A DNA stretch of 64,000 bases from Kushneria indalinina DSM 14324 (GCF_003385845.1 NZ_QRDJ01000009.1:186001-250000), one strand, 5' to 3'. Counted from the stretch's first letter, positions 27,071-36,446 are shown. Numbers and translations are program-made. The notes: generated from the sequence alone by a model not told the origin.

Positions 27071-27700
27071 ATGGCGCCGCTGCCTGCCTCCGATGACCGT
27101 CGTCAGCTGCGACGCACGCTGCGCAGGCGCCGACGCCTGCTGGATGAGCGCGCCCAGCGTCTGGCATCGATGTCGCTGGCACGCCAGCTGATGCAGCTGG
27201 CACCGCTGCGCCGGGCACGTCACGTGGCACTCTATCTGCCGGAAAACGGCGAAATCGACCCGACACCGCTGGTGGACTGGCTGCATCAACGCGGCACGCG
27301 CGTCTATCTGCCAGTATTGCGACCGCTGGTGGAAAACCGTTTGTGGTTTGTCCACTGGCGCCCGGATACCCGGATGGTGCTCAATCGCTTCAGGATTACG
27401 GAGCCCGATCTGCGCCAGAGCGGCGAGCGTATTCGCCGCCTCGCGCCCTGGGCGCTGGATGTCGTGTTGATGCCGCTGGTGGGCTTTGACGAACAGGGGC
27501 ATCGCCTGGGCATGGGCGGCGGCTTCTACGACCGCACTCTCGCCTTCGCCTCCAGGGAACATGGCCCGCGCCCGACCCTGATCGGCGTGGCGCACCACTG
27601 TCAGCAGGTCGAGCGCCTGCCGCACCAGCCCTGGGACGTGAACCTCGACATGATCGTCAGCGACCAGAAGGTGCTGCGGCCGGCCAATGCCAGCCCCTGA
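27071..27700 (+). CDS. fau: 5-formyltetrahydrofolate cyclo-ligase
   Basis: 209-residue ATP-dependent enzyme converting 5-formyl-THF to 5,10-methenyl-THF. Motifs: basic N-terminal RRQLRRTLRRRRRLL, VALYLPENGEIDPTPLV, LMPLVGFDEQGHRLGMGGGFYDR (phosphate/ATP site) and a terminal Asp-rich WDVNLDMIVSD. The frame is open from 26942, but that part overlaps the 3' end of 6S RNA and looks non-coding; 27071 gives the family's normal size, though its ribosome-binding site is weak. Probably cotranscribed with and released from 6S RNA, as in E. coli. Confidence 0.92.
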   Translation: MAPLPASDDRRQLRRTLRRRRRLLDERAQRLASMSLARQLMQLAPLRRARHVALYLPENGEIDPTPLVDWLHQRGTRVYLPVLRPLVENRLWFVHWRPDTRMVLNRFRITEPDLRQSGERIRRLAPWALDVVLMPLVGFDEQGHRLGMGGGFYDRTLAFASREHGPRPTLIGVAHHCQQVERLPHQPWDVNLDMIVSDQKVLRPANASP

Positions 27701-27743
27701 GAGCCTTGTCGCGCACGCCGGTATTGCCATAAAAATGGCCATA

Positions 27744-27773
27744 AAAAAACGCATCCCTCGGGATGCGTTTTTT
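27744..27773. terminator. Bidirectional terminator after fau
   Basis: aaaaaacgcatccc / gggatgcgtttttt hairpin with A-run and T-run; also lies downstream of the minus-strand small membrane protein gene. Confidence 0.85.
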
Positions 27774-27851
27774 ATACCTTCCTGTGGCCCCGGCCTCGCG
27801 CCCGACGCCTTTATTGCGTGAACCGTGGGTCTGACTCCGATCACTGCACGG

Positions 27852-27947
27852 CTAATACCCCATGACGCTCTGGGCGTAGCCCGTGGCGACAACACCAAAA
27901 CCGAGAATGACTACCAGGGTAAAGACCAGATCGGGTTTACGTCTCAT
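27852..27947 (-). CDS. 31-residue single-span membrane protein
   Basis: Small open frame with every mark of a real gene. It begins MRRKPDLVFTLVVILGF and ends YAQSVMGY, i.e. a positively charged start, one hydrophobic helix (about residues 7-23) and a short polar end. GGAG lies 7 bases before the ATG, a promoter-like TTGTGC-17-TATGAT is 55-90 bases upstream, and the fau terminator lies downstream. The charge pattern predicts N-inside topology. No family is recalled with certainty; small proteins starting MRRKPDL are, to my memory, present in related marine gammaproteobacteria. Function unknown; it is too short for usual gene callers. Confidence 0.75.
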   Translation of the reverse strand: MRRKPDLVFTLVVILGFGVVATGYAQSVMGY

Positions 27948-28009
27948 TACTGCTCCGTCACAACAGAAGAACGCACGAGGGAACGACACGGGAAGGTCGC
28001 AGCGGCGCC

Positions 28010-28038
28010 ATCATAGTGGCACCGCCGGATCAGCACAA
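28010..28038 (-). promoter_or_regulatory. Putative sigma-70 promoter for the 31-residue protein
   Basis: Minus-strand TTGTGC, 17-base spacer, TATGAT. Expected start near 28003, giving a leader of about 55 bases. Confidence 0.5.
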
Positions 28039-28119
28039 TATTGCGTGGGGCAACATTACATACCGTTGCATTCCCGCCCACTGTCGCGTGTGACATCACG
28101 TTTCCGGGGACGTTGCGTT

Positions 28120-29634
28120 TCAGGACACAAACAGCCGATAGGCCGGGTTATCGGTTTCATGCCAGTAGCGATAGCCGATCTCATCGAGACGCTGCTCGAG
28201 GGTGGCGCAGTCGGCCTCCGGCACCTGCATGCCGATCAGTACCCGACCGTAGGCGGCGCCGTGATTGCGATAGTGAAACAGGGAGATGTTCCAGCCTTCG
28301 GGCAGATGGTTGAGGAAATTCATCAGCGCCCCCGGGCGTTCCGGAAACTCGAAACGATAGAGCCGCTCGCTGAAGGGCTCCTGCGGTCGACCGCCGCCGA
28401 GATGACGAATGTGCAGCTTGGCCAGCTCGTTATCGGTCAGATCCTCGACGCTGTAGCCGGCCGATTCGAGCTTTCGGGCCACGTCCAGACGATCCTCACC
28501 GCCGGGCTGCACCTGCACGCCCACGAAGATATGCGCCTGCCGGGCATCGGCGTAGCGATAGTTGAACTCGGTCACCATGCGCCGGCCCAGGGCCTTGCAG
28601 AACGCCTTGAAGCTGCCGGGACGCTCGGGGATGGTGACGGCGAAAATCGCCTCGCGCTGCTCGCCCAGCTCGGTACGCTCGGCAATGTGCTGCAGCCGAT
28701 CAAAGTTGAGATTGGCGCCCGAGTTGATGGCGATCAGCGTCTTGTCGCGCACCCCGTCCCGCTGGGCATATTTCTTGAGCCCGGCCAGCGACAGCGCCCC
28801 GGAGGTCTCCGACACCGCGCGGGTATCCTCGAAGATGTCCTTGACCGCCGCGCACATCTCATCGGTATTGACGGTGATCACTTCATCGACGTGATGACGC
28901 AGGATCTCGAACGGCGCCTCGCCGATCTGGGACACGGCCACGCCCTCGGCGAACAGCCCGACCTGATCCAGCGTCACCCGCTCGCCGGCCTCAAGGGCCG
29001 CCTTGAGACAGGCCGCATCCTCGGGCTCGACCCCGATCACCCGAATGTCCGGGCGCAGATACTTGATGTAGGCCGCCATGCCCGCCAGCAGACCGCCGCC
29101 GCCGACCGGCACGAAAACGGCATCGATCGGCCCCTGGTGCTGTCGCAGGATCTCCATGGCCACCGTGCCCTGACCGGCAATCACGTCCGGATGATCAAAG
29201 GGCGGAATCCAGGCGTAGCCGTGCTCCTCCATCAGGGTTTTGGCATGGGTCAGCGCATCATTGAAGGCATCGCCCTTGAGCACCACCTTCGCGCCCCGGG
29301 CACGTACGGCGGCCACCTTGATCTCGGGCGTAATGCGCGGCATGACGATGGTGGCGTGAATGCCCATGCGTTTGGCAGCCAGCGACACGCCCTGGGCATG
29401 GTTGCCCGCCGAGGCGGTAATCACGCCCTTGGCGCGCTGTTCTGCATTCAGCTGCGCCATGCAGTTATAGGCGCCGCGAATCTTGAAGGAGTAGACCGGC
29501 TGCAGATCCTCGCGCTTGAGGAGAATGTGATTGTCAAAGCGCCGGGACAACTGCGGCATGTCGGAAAGGGGCGTTTCAACAGCCGCTTCATACACGCGGG
29601 CCTGAAGGATTCTTTTGGCGTAGGCTTCCAGCAT
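28120..29634 (-). CDS. ilvA: Threonine ammonia-lyase, biosynthetic
   Basis: 504-residue PLP enzyme deaminating threonine to 2-oxobutanoate, first step to isoleucine. PLP lysine in SFKIRGAYN, the glycine-rich phosphate loop VPVGGGGLLAGMA and SAGNHAQGV are intact; two ACT-like regulatory domains follow (about 330-410 and 425-500; FAVTIPERPGSF and FEFPERPGALMNFL), so isoleucine feedback inhibition is expected. ATG 29634 was preferred because AGGA lies 7 bases upstream; the ATG at 29640 would leave a one-base spacer. Divergent from rpiA, with a perfect parS site between. Confidence 0.95.
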   Translation of the reverse strand: MLEAYAKRILQARVYEAAVETPLSDMPQLSRRFDNHILLKREDLQPVYSFKIRGAYNCMAQLNAEQRAKGVITASAGNHAQGVSLAAKRMGIHATIVMPRITPEIKVAAVRARGAKVVLKGDAFNDALTHAKTLMEEHGYAWIPPFDHPDVIAGQGTVAMEILRQHQGPIDAVFVPVGGGGLLAGMAAYIKYLRPDIRVIGVEPEDAACLKAALEAGERVTLDQVGLFAEGVAVSQIGEAPFEILRHHVDEVITVNTDEMCAAVKDIFEDTRAVSETSGALSLAGLKKYAQRDGVRDKTLIAINSGANLNFDRLQHIAERTELGEQREAIFAVTIPERPGSFKAFCKALGRRMVTEFNYRYADARQAHIFVGVQVQPGGEDRLDVARKLESAGYSVEDLTDNELAKLHIRHLGGGRPQEPFSERLYRFEFPERPGALMNFLNHLPEGWNISLFHYRNHGAAYGRVLIGMQVPEADCATLEQRLDEIGYRYWHETDNPAYRLFVS

Positions 29635-29703
29635 TCTCATATCCTGGGCAGTGACTTGAAGGCGGCGCTGCAGGACACTGGGTTACATGACACGCGCGCC
29701 TGA

Positions 29704-29719
29704 TGTTTCACGTGAAACA
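29704..29719. other. parS ParB-binding site (perfect)
   Basis: TGTTTCACGTGAAACA, the consensus chromosomal parS palindrome, extended by one more matching base each side. Lies between the divergent ilvA and rpiA genes, outside both coding regions. Confidence 0.9.
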
Positions 29720-29828
29720 TGCCGGCTGCGAGGCGGGAACAGCACATGCAACGATCGACAGTGCCCACTGTAATGGCCATGATACGCTTGATGGGCCGCT
29801 GTAGAACATCATCAGATTCGGAGACACC

Positions 29829-30515
29829 ATGACATCCCAGGACCAGTCAGAGCTCAAGAAGGCAGTGGCACAGGCAGCCGTCAGGGAAATACGGCCGAAG
29901 CTGGCCCGTGATACCGTGCTGGGGGTGGGGTCGGGCTCGACCGTCAACCTATTCATCGAGGCCCTGGCACCGCTGCGTGACGAGTTCGCCGGCGCCGTGG
30001 CAAGCTCGACCGAGACCGAGCGCCGGCTGAAGGCAATTGGCATCGAGGTGCTCGATCTCAATCAGACCGGCACGCTGAGCGTTTATGTCGATGGGGCCGA
30101 CGAAATTGATGGCGATTTTGCCATGATCAAGGGCGGTGGTGCGGCGCTGACACGGGAAAAGATCGTGGCGGCCTGTGCCTCGCAGTTTATCTGCATTGCC
30201 GACGGCTCCAAGTACGTCCGCCAGCTGGGCGGCTTTCCGCTGCCCATCGAGGTGATCCCCATGGCGCGCTCCTACGTCGCCCGTCAGATGGTCGCGCTGG
30301 GCTTCAGTCCCGTCTATCGCCAGGGAGTGGTGACCGACAACGGCAACCAGATCATCGATCTCTATGACCAGCTCATCGATAACGCCGGGGATCTGGAAAC
30401 GCGTATCAATCAGATCGCAGGTGTTGTCACCAACGGCCTGTTCGCCCATCGCGGTGCTGACCTTTTGCTGCTGGGCACCAGTGATGGCGTTCAACGCCTG
30501 ACGCTTTCGCGCTGA
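29829..30515 (+). CDS. rpiA: Ribose-5-phosphate isomerase A
   Basis: 228-residue enzyme interconverting ribose-5-phosphate and ribulose-5-phosphate in the pentose phosphate pathway. Motifs: [17 protein letters not shown] (phosphate loop), [36 protein letters not shown] (catalytic Asp/Glu and Lys) and [21 protein letters not shown] precedes ATG 29829. Single gene; hairpin follows. rpiA paired divergently with ilvA also occurs in pseudomonads. Confidence 0.96.
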   Translation: MTSQDQSELKKAVAQAAVREIRPKLARDTVLGVGSGSTVNLFIEALAPLRDEFAGAVASSTETERRLKAIGIEVLDLNQTGTLSVYVDGADEIDGDFAMIKGGGAALTREKIVAACASQFICIADGSKYVRQLGGFPLPIEVIPMARSYVARQMVALGFSPVYRQGVVTDNGNQIIDLYDQLIDNAGDLETRINQIAGVVTNGLFAHRGADLLLLGTSDGVQRLTLSR

Positions 30516-30527
30516 TCCTCTGGCCCG

Positions 30528-30556
30528 CCGTGAGTTACCGGTAGCTCACGGTTTAT
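30528..30556 (+). terminator. Probable rpiA terminator
   Basis: 24-base inverted repeat (ccgtgagttacc / ggtagctcacgg, one mismatched pair) followed by a short T-rich tttattg. Confidence 0.5.
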
Positions 30557-30776
30557 TGCCATCGAGCAATATTTGGTCACATTTTAGCTGCAGAACATTA
30601 CCCTCCTTTCTCACTATTATCTGCGCGCCACGGCTACTCTGCATCAATAAAGGGCTGTCAGGGCTGCCTGTGTTCCCGACTGATCGAACCTTCATTGACG
30701 TGCCATGACCGTACTGACCATCTGGGCCCATCGGGTGTCTCATCTTGCACTTGTAAGGATAAAAGGAGGGATCAGC

Positions 30777-31106
30777 ATGCAACACGGCAGTGGTCTTTCA
30801 GCGCGATCGCACGCGCCGGCCTCTCTGCATCAGCTGCGCAGCGCGCTGCTGAATGCCCATGACGCCTTGGGCATCGAAGGGGTACGTGTCCGGGGGGCGG
30901 ACCACTCCCTGTATTTCGAGCTGGCCCACAGCGAAACGGTCAGGCCGTTGATGAGCGTCTGGTTCAACGTGGAGCGCCATCAGTACACCCTGATGTGTCG
31001 CACCACCATTATTGATCCCCGCCGCCCCATGAGCGACATCCGTGCCCGCCTGGCCGAATATCTCAATCACCATGCGTACCAGCACGGCTGGCGCCAGGCC
31101 TCATGA
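30777..31106 (+). CDS. Hypothetical protein, 109 residues
   Basis: No recognised family. A good AAAGGAGGG precedes ATG 30777, and coding bias is like the neighbours. The protein has a charged, mixed composition with GVRVRGADHSLYFELAH and MSVWFNVERHQYTLM in the middle, suggesting a small alpha/beta fold, and no signal peptide or membrane span. It converges with waaA (8-base gap). The 260 bases before it show no clear promoter. It may be a lineage-specific cytosolic protein; function not predictable. Confidence 0.7.
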   Translation: MQHGSGLSARSHAPASLHQLRSALLNAHDALGIEGVRVRGADHSLYFELAHSETVRPLMSVWFNVERHQYTLMCRTTIIDPRRPMSDIRARLAEYLNHHAYQHGWRQAS

Positions 31107-31114
31107 CAACAGCA

Positions 31115-32425
31115 CTAGCGCCCGCTGCCCGGCTGCCGGTCGTCTGCCAGCGGCCAGGGTTCGTGCAGCTCACGGGCTCGAATCAGACGTCCCAGATAGT
31201 CCCGGGTATGCCCCAGCGCGCCGCGGTTGGCGTCCACCACTGCCCGGGCATTGCGCCCCAGCGTCTCCCGTCGCGTCTCATCAAGCATCAGTGACACCAG
31301 CGTTTCGCCCAGCATCGCGGCGCTTTCCACCTCGACCCGGGCATGGGCCTCATCCAGGGTCGTGACCACATCGCCCAGACTCGACAGCGAAGGACCGCTG
31401 ACCACCGGCAGACCCAGGGCCGCCGGCTCCAGCAGATTGTGCCCGCCGATATCCACCAGCGAACCGCCCACAAAGGCAACATCGCCGGTGGCGTACAGCA
31501 TCATCAGCTCGCCCATGGTGTCGCCCAGATACACCTGCGTCCCCGGCGCGATGCTGGCCTCCTCGCTGCGCCGCACGACCGACATGCCCCGCTCGAGACA
31601 GAGCTCGGCGACCTCGCCAAAGCGCTGGGGGTGGCGCGGCACCATCATCAGCAGGGCATCGGGGAAACGGGCCAGCAGCCGCACATGCGCCTGGAGAAGC
31701 TGCGTCTCCTCGCCTTCGTGGGTCGACCCTGCCACCCACACCGGACGATCGCCGATCACCTCGCGCAGCGCATCGGCGGCATCGAAGACGGCCTCATCGA
31801 TGTGCTGGTCATACTTGAGCGCGCCCGTCACGTTGAGACGCCGGGCCGATACGCCAAGCGTTCGAAAGCGCTTGGCATCCTCGGCGGATTTGGCACCCAC
31901 CCAGGCCAGCCGGCGAATCGCCTCGCCCATCAGCTTCGGAAACCGCTGATAGCGGGCAAAGCCGCGTTCGGTAATGCGGGCGTTGACGATGGTGACCGGC
32001 ACACCGGCCATCGCGCAGGCGTGGATCAGGTTGGGCCAGATCTCGGTTTCGACGATGATGGCAATTTCAGGGTCGAGACGGGCCACGAAGCGTCGGGTAG
32101 CGCCGGGAAAATCCAGCGCCACAAAATGGTGGGTGACCAGATCCCCAAACAGCGTCTGCACCTGGCGCGCGCCGGTGGCGGTCATGGTGGTCACGATCAC
32201 CCGGTGGTCGGGATAGTCATCGATCAGCGAGCGGATCAGCGGCCGGGCGGTGATCACCTCGCCCACGGAAGCCGCATGCACCCACAGCACGCGCTCGTCG
32301 TGATAGGCCGGAATGCGCCCCAGACGCTCCCCGCGGGGATGGTCGTCAAGGCGCTCGCGGCGCAGACGACGCCAGATCAGCGGCGACAGCGCATACAAAA
32401 GCGCAGAATAGAGACGTCGTCCCAC
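31115..32425 (-). CDS. waaA: Kdo transferase (3-deoxy-D-manno-octulosonate transferase)
   Basis: 436-residue GT30 enzyme that adds Kdo from CMP-Kdo to lipid IV-A at the inner-membrane cytoplasmic face. N-terminal membrane-anchor helix (LYSALLYALSPLIW), acceptor domain with VHAASVGE (catalytic Glu region) and FVALDFPGATRRF, then the CMP-Kdo domain with GSTHEGEE, MVPRHPQRF and FVGGSLVDIGGHNLLEPAALGLPV. GTG start at 32425 with AGGAG 11 bases upstream, just after the hldE stop, so probably translated from the same message as hldE. Presence of a Kdo kinase in the cluster suggests a Kdo(1)-phosphate core in which WaaA is monofunctional, by analogy with Haemophilus. Confidence 0.95.
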   Translation of the reverse strand: MGRRLYSALLYALSPLIWRRLRRERLDDHPRGERLGRIPAYHDERVLWVHAASVGEVITARPLIRSLIDDYPDHRVIVTTMTATGARQVQTLFGDLVTHHFVALDFPGATRRFVARLDPEIAIIVETEIWPNLIHACAMAGVPVTIVNARITERGFARYQRFPKLMGEAIRRLAWVGAKSAEDAKRFRTLGVSARRLNVTGALKYDQHIDEAVFDAADALREVIGDRPVWVAGSTHEGEETQLLQAHVRLLARFPDALLMMVPRHPQRFGEVAELCLERGMSVVRRSEEASIAPGTQVYLGDTMGELMMLYATGDVAFVGGSLVDIGGHNLLEPAALGLPVVSGPSLSSLGDVVTTLDEAHARVEVESAAMLGETLVSLMLDETRRETLGRNARAVVDANRGALGHTRDYLGRLIRARELHEPWPLADDRQPGSGR

Positions 32426-32433
32426 GGGGCGAT

Positions 32434-33888
32434 CTACTCCTGTTCGCTGTGGCGACTGGTGCGCGAGACGATCGCGCGGATGGTGCCGGTGGTGGACAGG
32501 CCTTCCTCAAAGCCCAGCACCCGCACCTCGCCGCCGTTGGCCATGACGGCCTCACCACCGGCAATCTCCTCGATGCGATAGTCACCGCCCTTGACCAGCA
32601 CATCCGGCAGCACGCGTTCGATCAGCTCGGCCGGCGTGTCCTCGCCAAAGGCCACCACCCAGTCCACGGCGCGCAGTCCGGCCAGCACCGCCATGCGATG
32701 CTCAAGCGGCGTGACCGGGCGCCCCTCGCCCTTGAGCCGGGTAACCGAGGCATCGTCATTGACCGCCACGATCAGCCGATCGCCCTGGGCGCGGGCCTGC
32801 TCGAGATAGCTGACGTGTCCGGCATGGAGCAGATCGAAGCAGCCGTTGGTCATGACCACGCGCTCACCGCGCACCTGGGCGCCACGTACAGCCGCCGTCA
32901 GCGTGTCGGCATCGATCACGCCGTGCCCGACCGCCACGCCGTGATCGGCGCTCAGCGCCGCCTCGATCTCTGCCACCGACACCGTGGCGGTGCCGGGCTT
33001 GGCCACCACCAGTCCGGCCGCCAGATTGGCCAGCGCCATGGCATCCGGCAGACTCTGCCCGGCCGCCAGCGCCAGGCCAAGCACGCCGATCACCGTGTCC
33101 CCAGCGCCGGTCACGTCGAAGACCTCCTGGGCCCGGGTCGGCAGATGCAGCGGCGGCTGGTGTTCACGTATCAGTGTCATGCCGCGCTCGCTGCGGGTGA
33201 TCAACAGCGCCTCAAGGTCGAGTTCGGCGCGCAGCGCCTCCCCGCGCGAGGTCAGCTCCTCCTCACTGTGGCAGCGCCCCACCACGGTCTCGAACTCGCT
33301 GAGGTTGGGGGTGATGATGCTCGCCCCCCGGTAGCGGTGAAAATCGCTGCCCTTGGGATCGATCAAGACCCGCTTGCCGGCCTGCCGACCGGCCTCGATC
33401 AGCGCCTGCACCCGGGCCAGCGTCCCCTTACCGTAGTCCGACAGGATCATCAGGTCAGTATCATTCAGCGCCGTCTCGACCTGCTTCATCAACTCATCGG
33501 TTTCGACGCCCTCCAGCGACGACTCGAAATCCAGTCGGATCAGCTGCTGATTGCGGCTCATTACGCGCAGCTTGGTGATGGTGGGAATCTCGGCGCTGCG
33601 CTGAAAGCGCGAGGCGATCCCGGCCCGGGCCAGCAGATCGTCCAGAATGGCGGCATTGCCATCGCAGCCGATCAGCCCGGAGAGCGTCACCTGCGCGTCC
33701 AGCGCAGCAATGTTGAGCGCCACGTTGGCCGCCCCGCCCGGGCGGTCCTCGCTGTCATCGACGCGTACCACCGGCACCGGCGCCTCGGGCGAGATGCGCG
33801 AGGTGGGCCCGTGCCAGTAGCGATCCAGCATCACATCACCGACCACCATGACCCGGGCATGGCCGAGCATTGCGGGATCAAACATCAT
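32434..33888 (-). CDS. hldE: Bifunctional heptose kinase / adenylyltransferase
   Basis: 484-residue fusion that makes ADP-D-beta-D-heptose for LPS core: an N-terminal ribokinase-like kinase (about 1-325; [26 protein letters not shown] with catalytic Asp) and a C-terminal nucleotidyltransferase (about 345-478; [18 protein letters not shown]). ATG 33888 has GGGAGTGAG upstream and overlaps the preceding heptosyltransferase gene by 11 bases, indicating coupling. waaA follows directly. Confidence 0.95.
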   Translation of the reverse strand: MMFDPAMLGHARVMVVGDVMLDRYWHGPTSRISPEAPVPVVRVDDSEDRPGGAANVALNIAALDAQVTLSGLIGCDGNAAILDDLLARAGIASRFQRSAEIPTITKLRVMSRNQQLIRLDFESSLEGVETDELMKQVETALNDTDLMILSDYGKGTLARVQALIEAGRQAGKRVLIDPKGSDFHRYRGASIITPNLSEFETVVGRCHSEEELTSRGEALRAELDLEALLITRSERGMTLIREHQPPLHLPTRAQEVFDVTGAGDTVIGVLGLALAAGQSLPDAMALANLAAGLVVAKPGTATVSVAEIEAALSADHGVAVGHGVIDADTLTAAVRGAQVRGERVVMTNGCFDLLHAGHVSYLEQARAQGDRLIVAVNDDASVTRLKGEGRPVTPLEHRMAVLAGLRAVDWVVAFGEDTPAELIERVLPDVLVKGGDYRIEEIAGGEAVMANGGEVRVLGFEEGLSTTGTIRAIVSRTSRHSEQE

Positions 33889-34981
33889 GGGACTCACTCC
33901 CGGCGGCCTTGTCATGACCGGCGGTCAGCGCCAGCAAAGCGTCGAGCCGATTGATGACATCATCAAAGGTAATCAGTGACATCGCATCCTCATGGCGTAC
34001 GCGGGTGCCCCAGACGATCTCGTCCGGTGACTTGTGCAGATAGGTGGCCACGGCATCGGGATAGCGGTTGACGACGTGTTCGCGCCAGCACCAGGGGGCG
34101 GCGCGCTCGGGATTGGTGGTAGCAAAAAGCCCCAGCACCGGCGTGTTCATGGCATTGGCCATGTGCACCGGCCCGGAATCGGGCGCGATCACCATGCGCG
34201 CCTGATCGATCACGGCCAAAAGCCCCTTGAGCGAGGTGCGTCCCAGCAGATTGACCGGCTCGGCCTCACTGACGCCGGCGGCGATGCGCTCGCACATTTC
34301 GAGCTCCTGCGCGCTGGTGCCACCGGTCAAAAAGGTGGTCAAGCCATGTCGGCGCCAGGCGTGATCGATCACGGCGGCGTAGCCTTCGGCCGACCAGTTG
34401 CGAAAGTTGCGCAGCCTGGGGCTGGCGCACGGGCTGATCACCAGCGCCGGCCGGCCGTCAAGAAACCCTCGGGCCTCCTCATGGGCCGCCTCAGACAGCG
34501 GGATATCCCACTCGAGGCGATCATCGCTCACGTTCAGCTCACGGGCAAAGTCCATGAACGACTCGAGCACGTGCGCCTTCGAATGGGGCGTAAGCTGGCG
34601 GTTGGTAAACCAGGTCTGCCAGTCCTTGGCGCGGGCGCGGTCATAGCCCATGCGCACGCCGGCCTTCAAACCCAGCGAGAGAAGGCTGGCGCGAATGGAT
34701 TGCTGCATGTGCAGCAGCACGTCAAAGCGGGTATCGCGCAGCTCGCGCCAGAGTCTGCGCATGCCGGCAAGCCCGGTGGCCTTGTCATAGACCATGAACT
34801 CGACCCCGGAGAGGCCGGCCAGTAAACTGTGCTCCGCCCGGCCGATGATCCAGGTGATCCGGGCCTCGGGCCACTGGCGCTGCAACGCCCGAACGGTCGG
34901 TACGAGATTGCAGACATCGCCGAGTGCGGATAACCGCAATACACAGATATGCGCGGGTTGCGCGGGCAAAGGATGCTTCAT
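33878..34981 (-). CDS. GT9 heptosyltransferase (LPS inner core)
   Basis: 367-residue GT9 transferase, cytosolic/peripheral membrane, likely adding a heptose to the LPS inner core. N-terminal [20 protein letters not shown] is the acceptor-domain start of the family; [19 protein letters not shown] is the ADP-heptose-binding segment. It is the second heptosyltransferase of the window; the other, at 40.3 kb, has WaaF features. Assignment as WaaC or WaaQ type is uncertain. The start codon ATG 34981 is immediately opposed to the kdkA ATG (shared CATG), so its promoter must lie inside the first codons of kdkA. Overlaps hldE downstream. Confidence 0.88.
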   Translation of the reverse strand: MKHPLPAQPAHICVLRLSALGDVCNLVPTVRALQRQWPEARITWIIGRAEHSLLAGLSGVEFMVYDKATGLAGMRRLWRELRDTRFDVLLHMQQSIRASLLSLGLKAGVRMGYDRARAKDWQTWFTNRQLTPHSKAHVLESFMDFARELNVSDDRLEWDIPLSEAAHEEARGFLDGRPALVISPCASPRLRNFRNWSAEGYAAVIDHAWRRHGLTTFLTGGTSAQELEMCERIAAGVSEAEPVNLLGRTSLKGLLAVIDQARMVIAPDSGPVHMANAMNTPVLGLFATTNPERAAPWCWREHVVNRYPDAVATYLHKSPDEIVWGTRVRHEDAMSLITFDDVINRLDALLALTAGHDKAAGSESHDV

Positions 34982-35702
34982 GCGGATGATTACGTCCCGA
35001 AAAGCGAATGCGCACATTCTATATGATGCTCAAACGGCCCCACAAACCGGCCAGCCAACGCTTGCGCCCGAACACTTCACCGCCGAGTGGTGGCGCTCGC
35101 GCGAGGCCATCGTCGGTCAGGCCGCCGGGCGCGGTGAAAGCCTGTTCGTACACGCCGGTGATCAGACGTGGGTGCTGCGTCACTATCGCCGCGGCGGTCT
35201 TGTTGCGCGCCTGAGCGCCGAGCATTATGTCTGGACAGGCGTGGAGCGCAACCGCGCCTTTCGCGAATGCCGCCTGCTGGCCACCCTTCATGAGCGCGGG
35301 CTACCGGTGCCGGAACCGATCGGCGCCTGCGTCTGGCGGGCCGGCATGGTCTATCAGGCCGCGCTCATTACCCGACGCATCGACGGGGCACGGCCGCTGG
35401 CCTCGCTGGTTCAGGATACCGACGCCGCCACCCGGCATGAGGCCCTGCTGAACGCGTGTGGCCGCATGATCCGCCGCTTTCATGACGAAGGTCTTGACCA
35501 CGTCGATCTCAATGCCCGCAACCTCCTGATCGATGACCGGGACACGCCCTGGCTGATCGATCTGGATCGCTGCCGGCTGTGTGCCACAGGGCGTTGGCAG
35601 GCCGACAATCTTGCACGTCTTGAACGTTCTCTGGAAAAGTTCGCCCCCGGTCAGGCCGCAACGCTTATGGCCTCCATCAACCACGGATATCAATCGAGTT
35701 AG
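34980..35702 (+). CDS. kdkA: Kdo kinase (3-deoxy-D-manno-octulosonic acid kinase)
   Basis: 240-residue protein-kinase-fold enzyme phosphorylating the 4-OH of lipid-A-bound Kdo. It matches Haemophilus KdkA in length (241) and in HYRRGGLVARLSAEHYVW, ALITRRIDGARPLASL, the catalytic loop DHVDLNARNLLID and the metal-binding WLIDLDRC (DFD-like). ATG 34980 follows AAAGGATG; a longer open frame upstream (from 34794) is antisense to the heptosyltransferase. First of a plus-strand run kdkA - YejM-like - GT2 - GT4. Kdo phosphorylation makes sense where WaaA adds a single Kdo. Confidence 0.91.
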   Translation: MRMITSRKANAHILYDAQTAPQTGQPTLAPEHFTAEWWRSREAIVGQAAGRGESLFVHAGDQTWVLRHYRRGGLVARLSAEHYVWTGVERNRAFRECRLLATLHERGLPVPEPIGACVWRAGMVYQAALITRRIDGARPLASLVQDTDAATRHEALLNACGRMIRRFHDEGLDHVDLNARNLLIDDRDTPWLIDLDRCRLCATGRWQADNLARLERSLEKFAPGQAATLMASINHGYQSS

Positions 35703-35705
35703 ATC

Positions 35706-36446
35706 ATGCCTCGTTCAAGTGAAGATTCCCTGCGGTTTCGACTGCGCGCCACTGCCTTTTTTGCCCTGTTCAATCTGATACTTGCCTGGCTTTTGTCGCT
35801 GCGCTATCTGCCGATGATCGACATGCCGCCGGAGGCGCTCGGCATCGTCTGGCTGGTCTGCGCCTGGCTGGGGGCGTTTGGCACGCTGGCCGTGGCGATC
35901 TGGCTGCTGCCGGCGCTGCTGTCGCTGTTTTTAAAACGCCGACTGCTGATCTGGCCGTGCGCCGTGCTCGGCACGCTGGGGCTGGGGGCGCTGTGGATGG
36001 ACACCCAGCTGTTTGCCTCAACCGGCGACCACCTGGTGGACCTGTCAGGCGACGACAAACCGACGCTGTCTACCATTCAGTGGGCCATCACCGGCGGTGG
36101 AATGGTACTGATCGCGCTGGTCGAGCTGTGGCTCTCCTGGCGCATCATGGCACGCGCCCGGCGCATCCCCTTCCCGGTCTGGAGTCTGGTCCTTTTGATG
36201 CCGGTGCTGTTGATGGCAAGCGTGGGCATCGATATCGCCACCGATACCGATCAAACCGCCGCGCTTCACTCGCAGGACGCTGACCGTCAGGCGCTGATGG
36301 GCGAGCCGGCCACCCCGGTGCCCGAGGCCCGCGAGGCGGCCACCCAGCGCGACCAGAATGGCGGCCCGGCCATTGATGACAGCGTTGACCCGACCGAGCG
36401 TGATACCACCGCCCTCCCCGACGATGACACCGAGGCGCGCCCATGA
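35706..36446 (+). CDS. Stand-alone YejM/PbgA-like membrane domain (DUF3413-type)
   Basis: 246 residues. Five hydrophobic helices at about 12-33, 43-60, 60-77, 80-100, 125-147/155-177 and a Pro/Glu/Asp-rich tail (about 180-246) with no known domain. The N-terminal wording (TAFFALFNLILAWLLSLRYL, then LGTLGLGALWMDTQLF) resembles the transmembrane part of YejM/PbgA (FALFN...SRYL, LATAGMTLLLIDSEVF from memory), which senses periplasmic-leaflet LPS and controls LpxC. The usual arylsulfatase-like periplasmic domain is absent. It lies 3 bases after kdkA and overlaps the GT2 start by four bases, so is part of the LPS operon. Family link moderately sure; regulatory role is inference. Confidence 0.7.
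   Translation: MPRSSEDSLRFRLRATAFFALFNLILAWLLSLRYLPMIDMPPEALGIVWLVCAWLGAFGTLAVAIWLLPALLSLFLKRRLLIWPCAVLGTLGLGALWMDTQLFASTGDHLVDLSGDDKPTLSTIQWAITGGGMVLIALVELWLSWRIMARARRIPFPVWSLVLLMPVLLMASVGIDIATDTDQTAALHSQDADRQALMGEPATPVPEAREAATQRDQNGGPAIDDSVDPTERDTTALPDDDTEARP

Noticed and set aside
27883-29703. 606-residue open frame on the plus strand, antisense to ilvA
   Set aside because: High-GC shadow. Low-complexity His/Arg/Gly composition, no ribosome-binding site, and ilvA is fully conserved.
30546-30785. 79-residue minus-strand frame between rpiA and the hypothetical gene
   Set aside because: Runs through the rpiA hairpin and the ribosome-binding site of the 30777 gene; no start signal.
32449-33954. 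501-residue plus-strand frame antisense to hldE
   Set aside because: Shadow; hldE has both catalytic domains intact.
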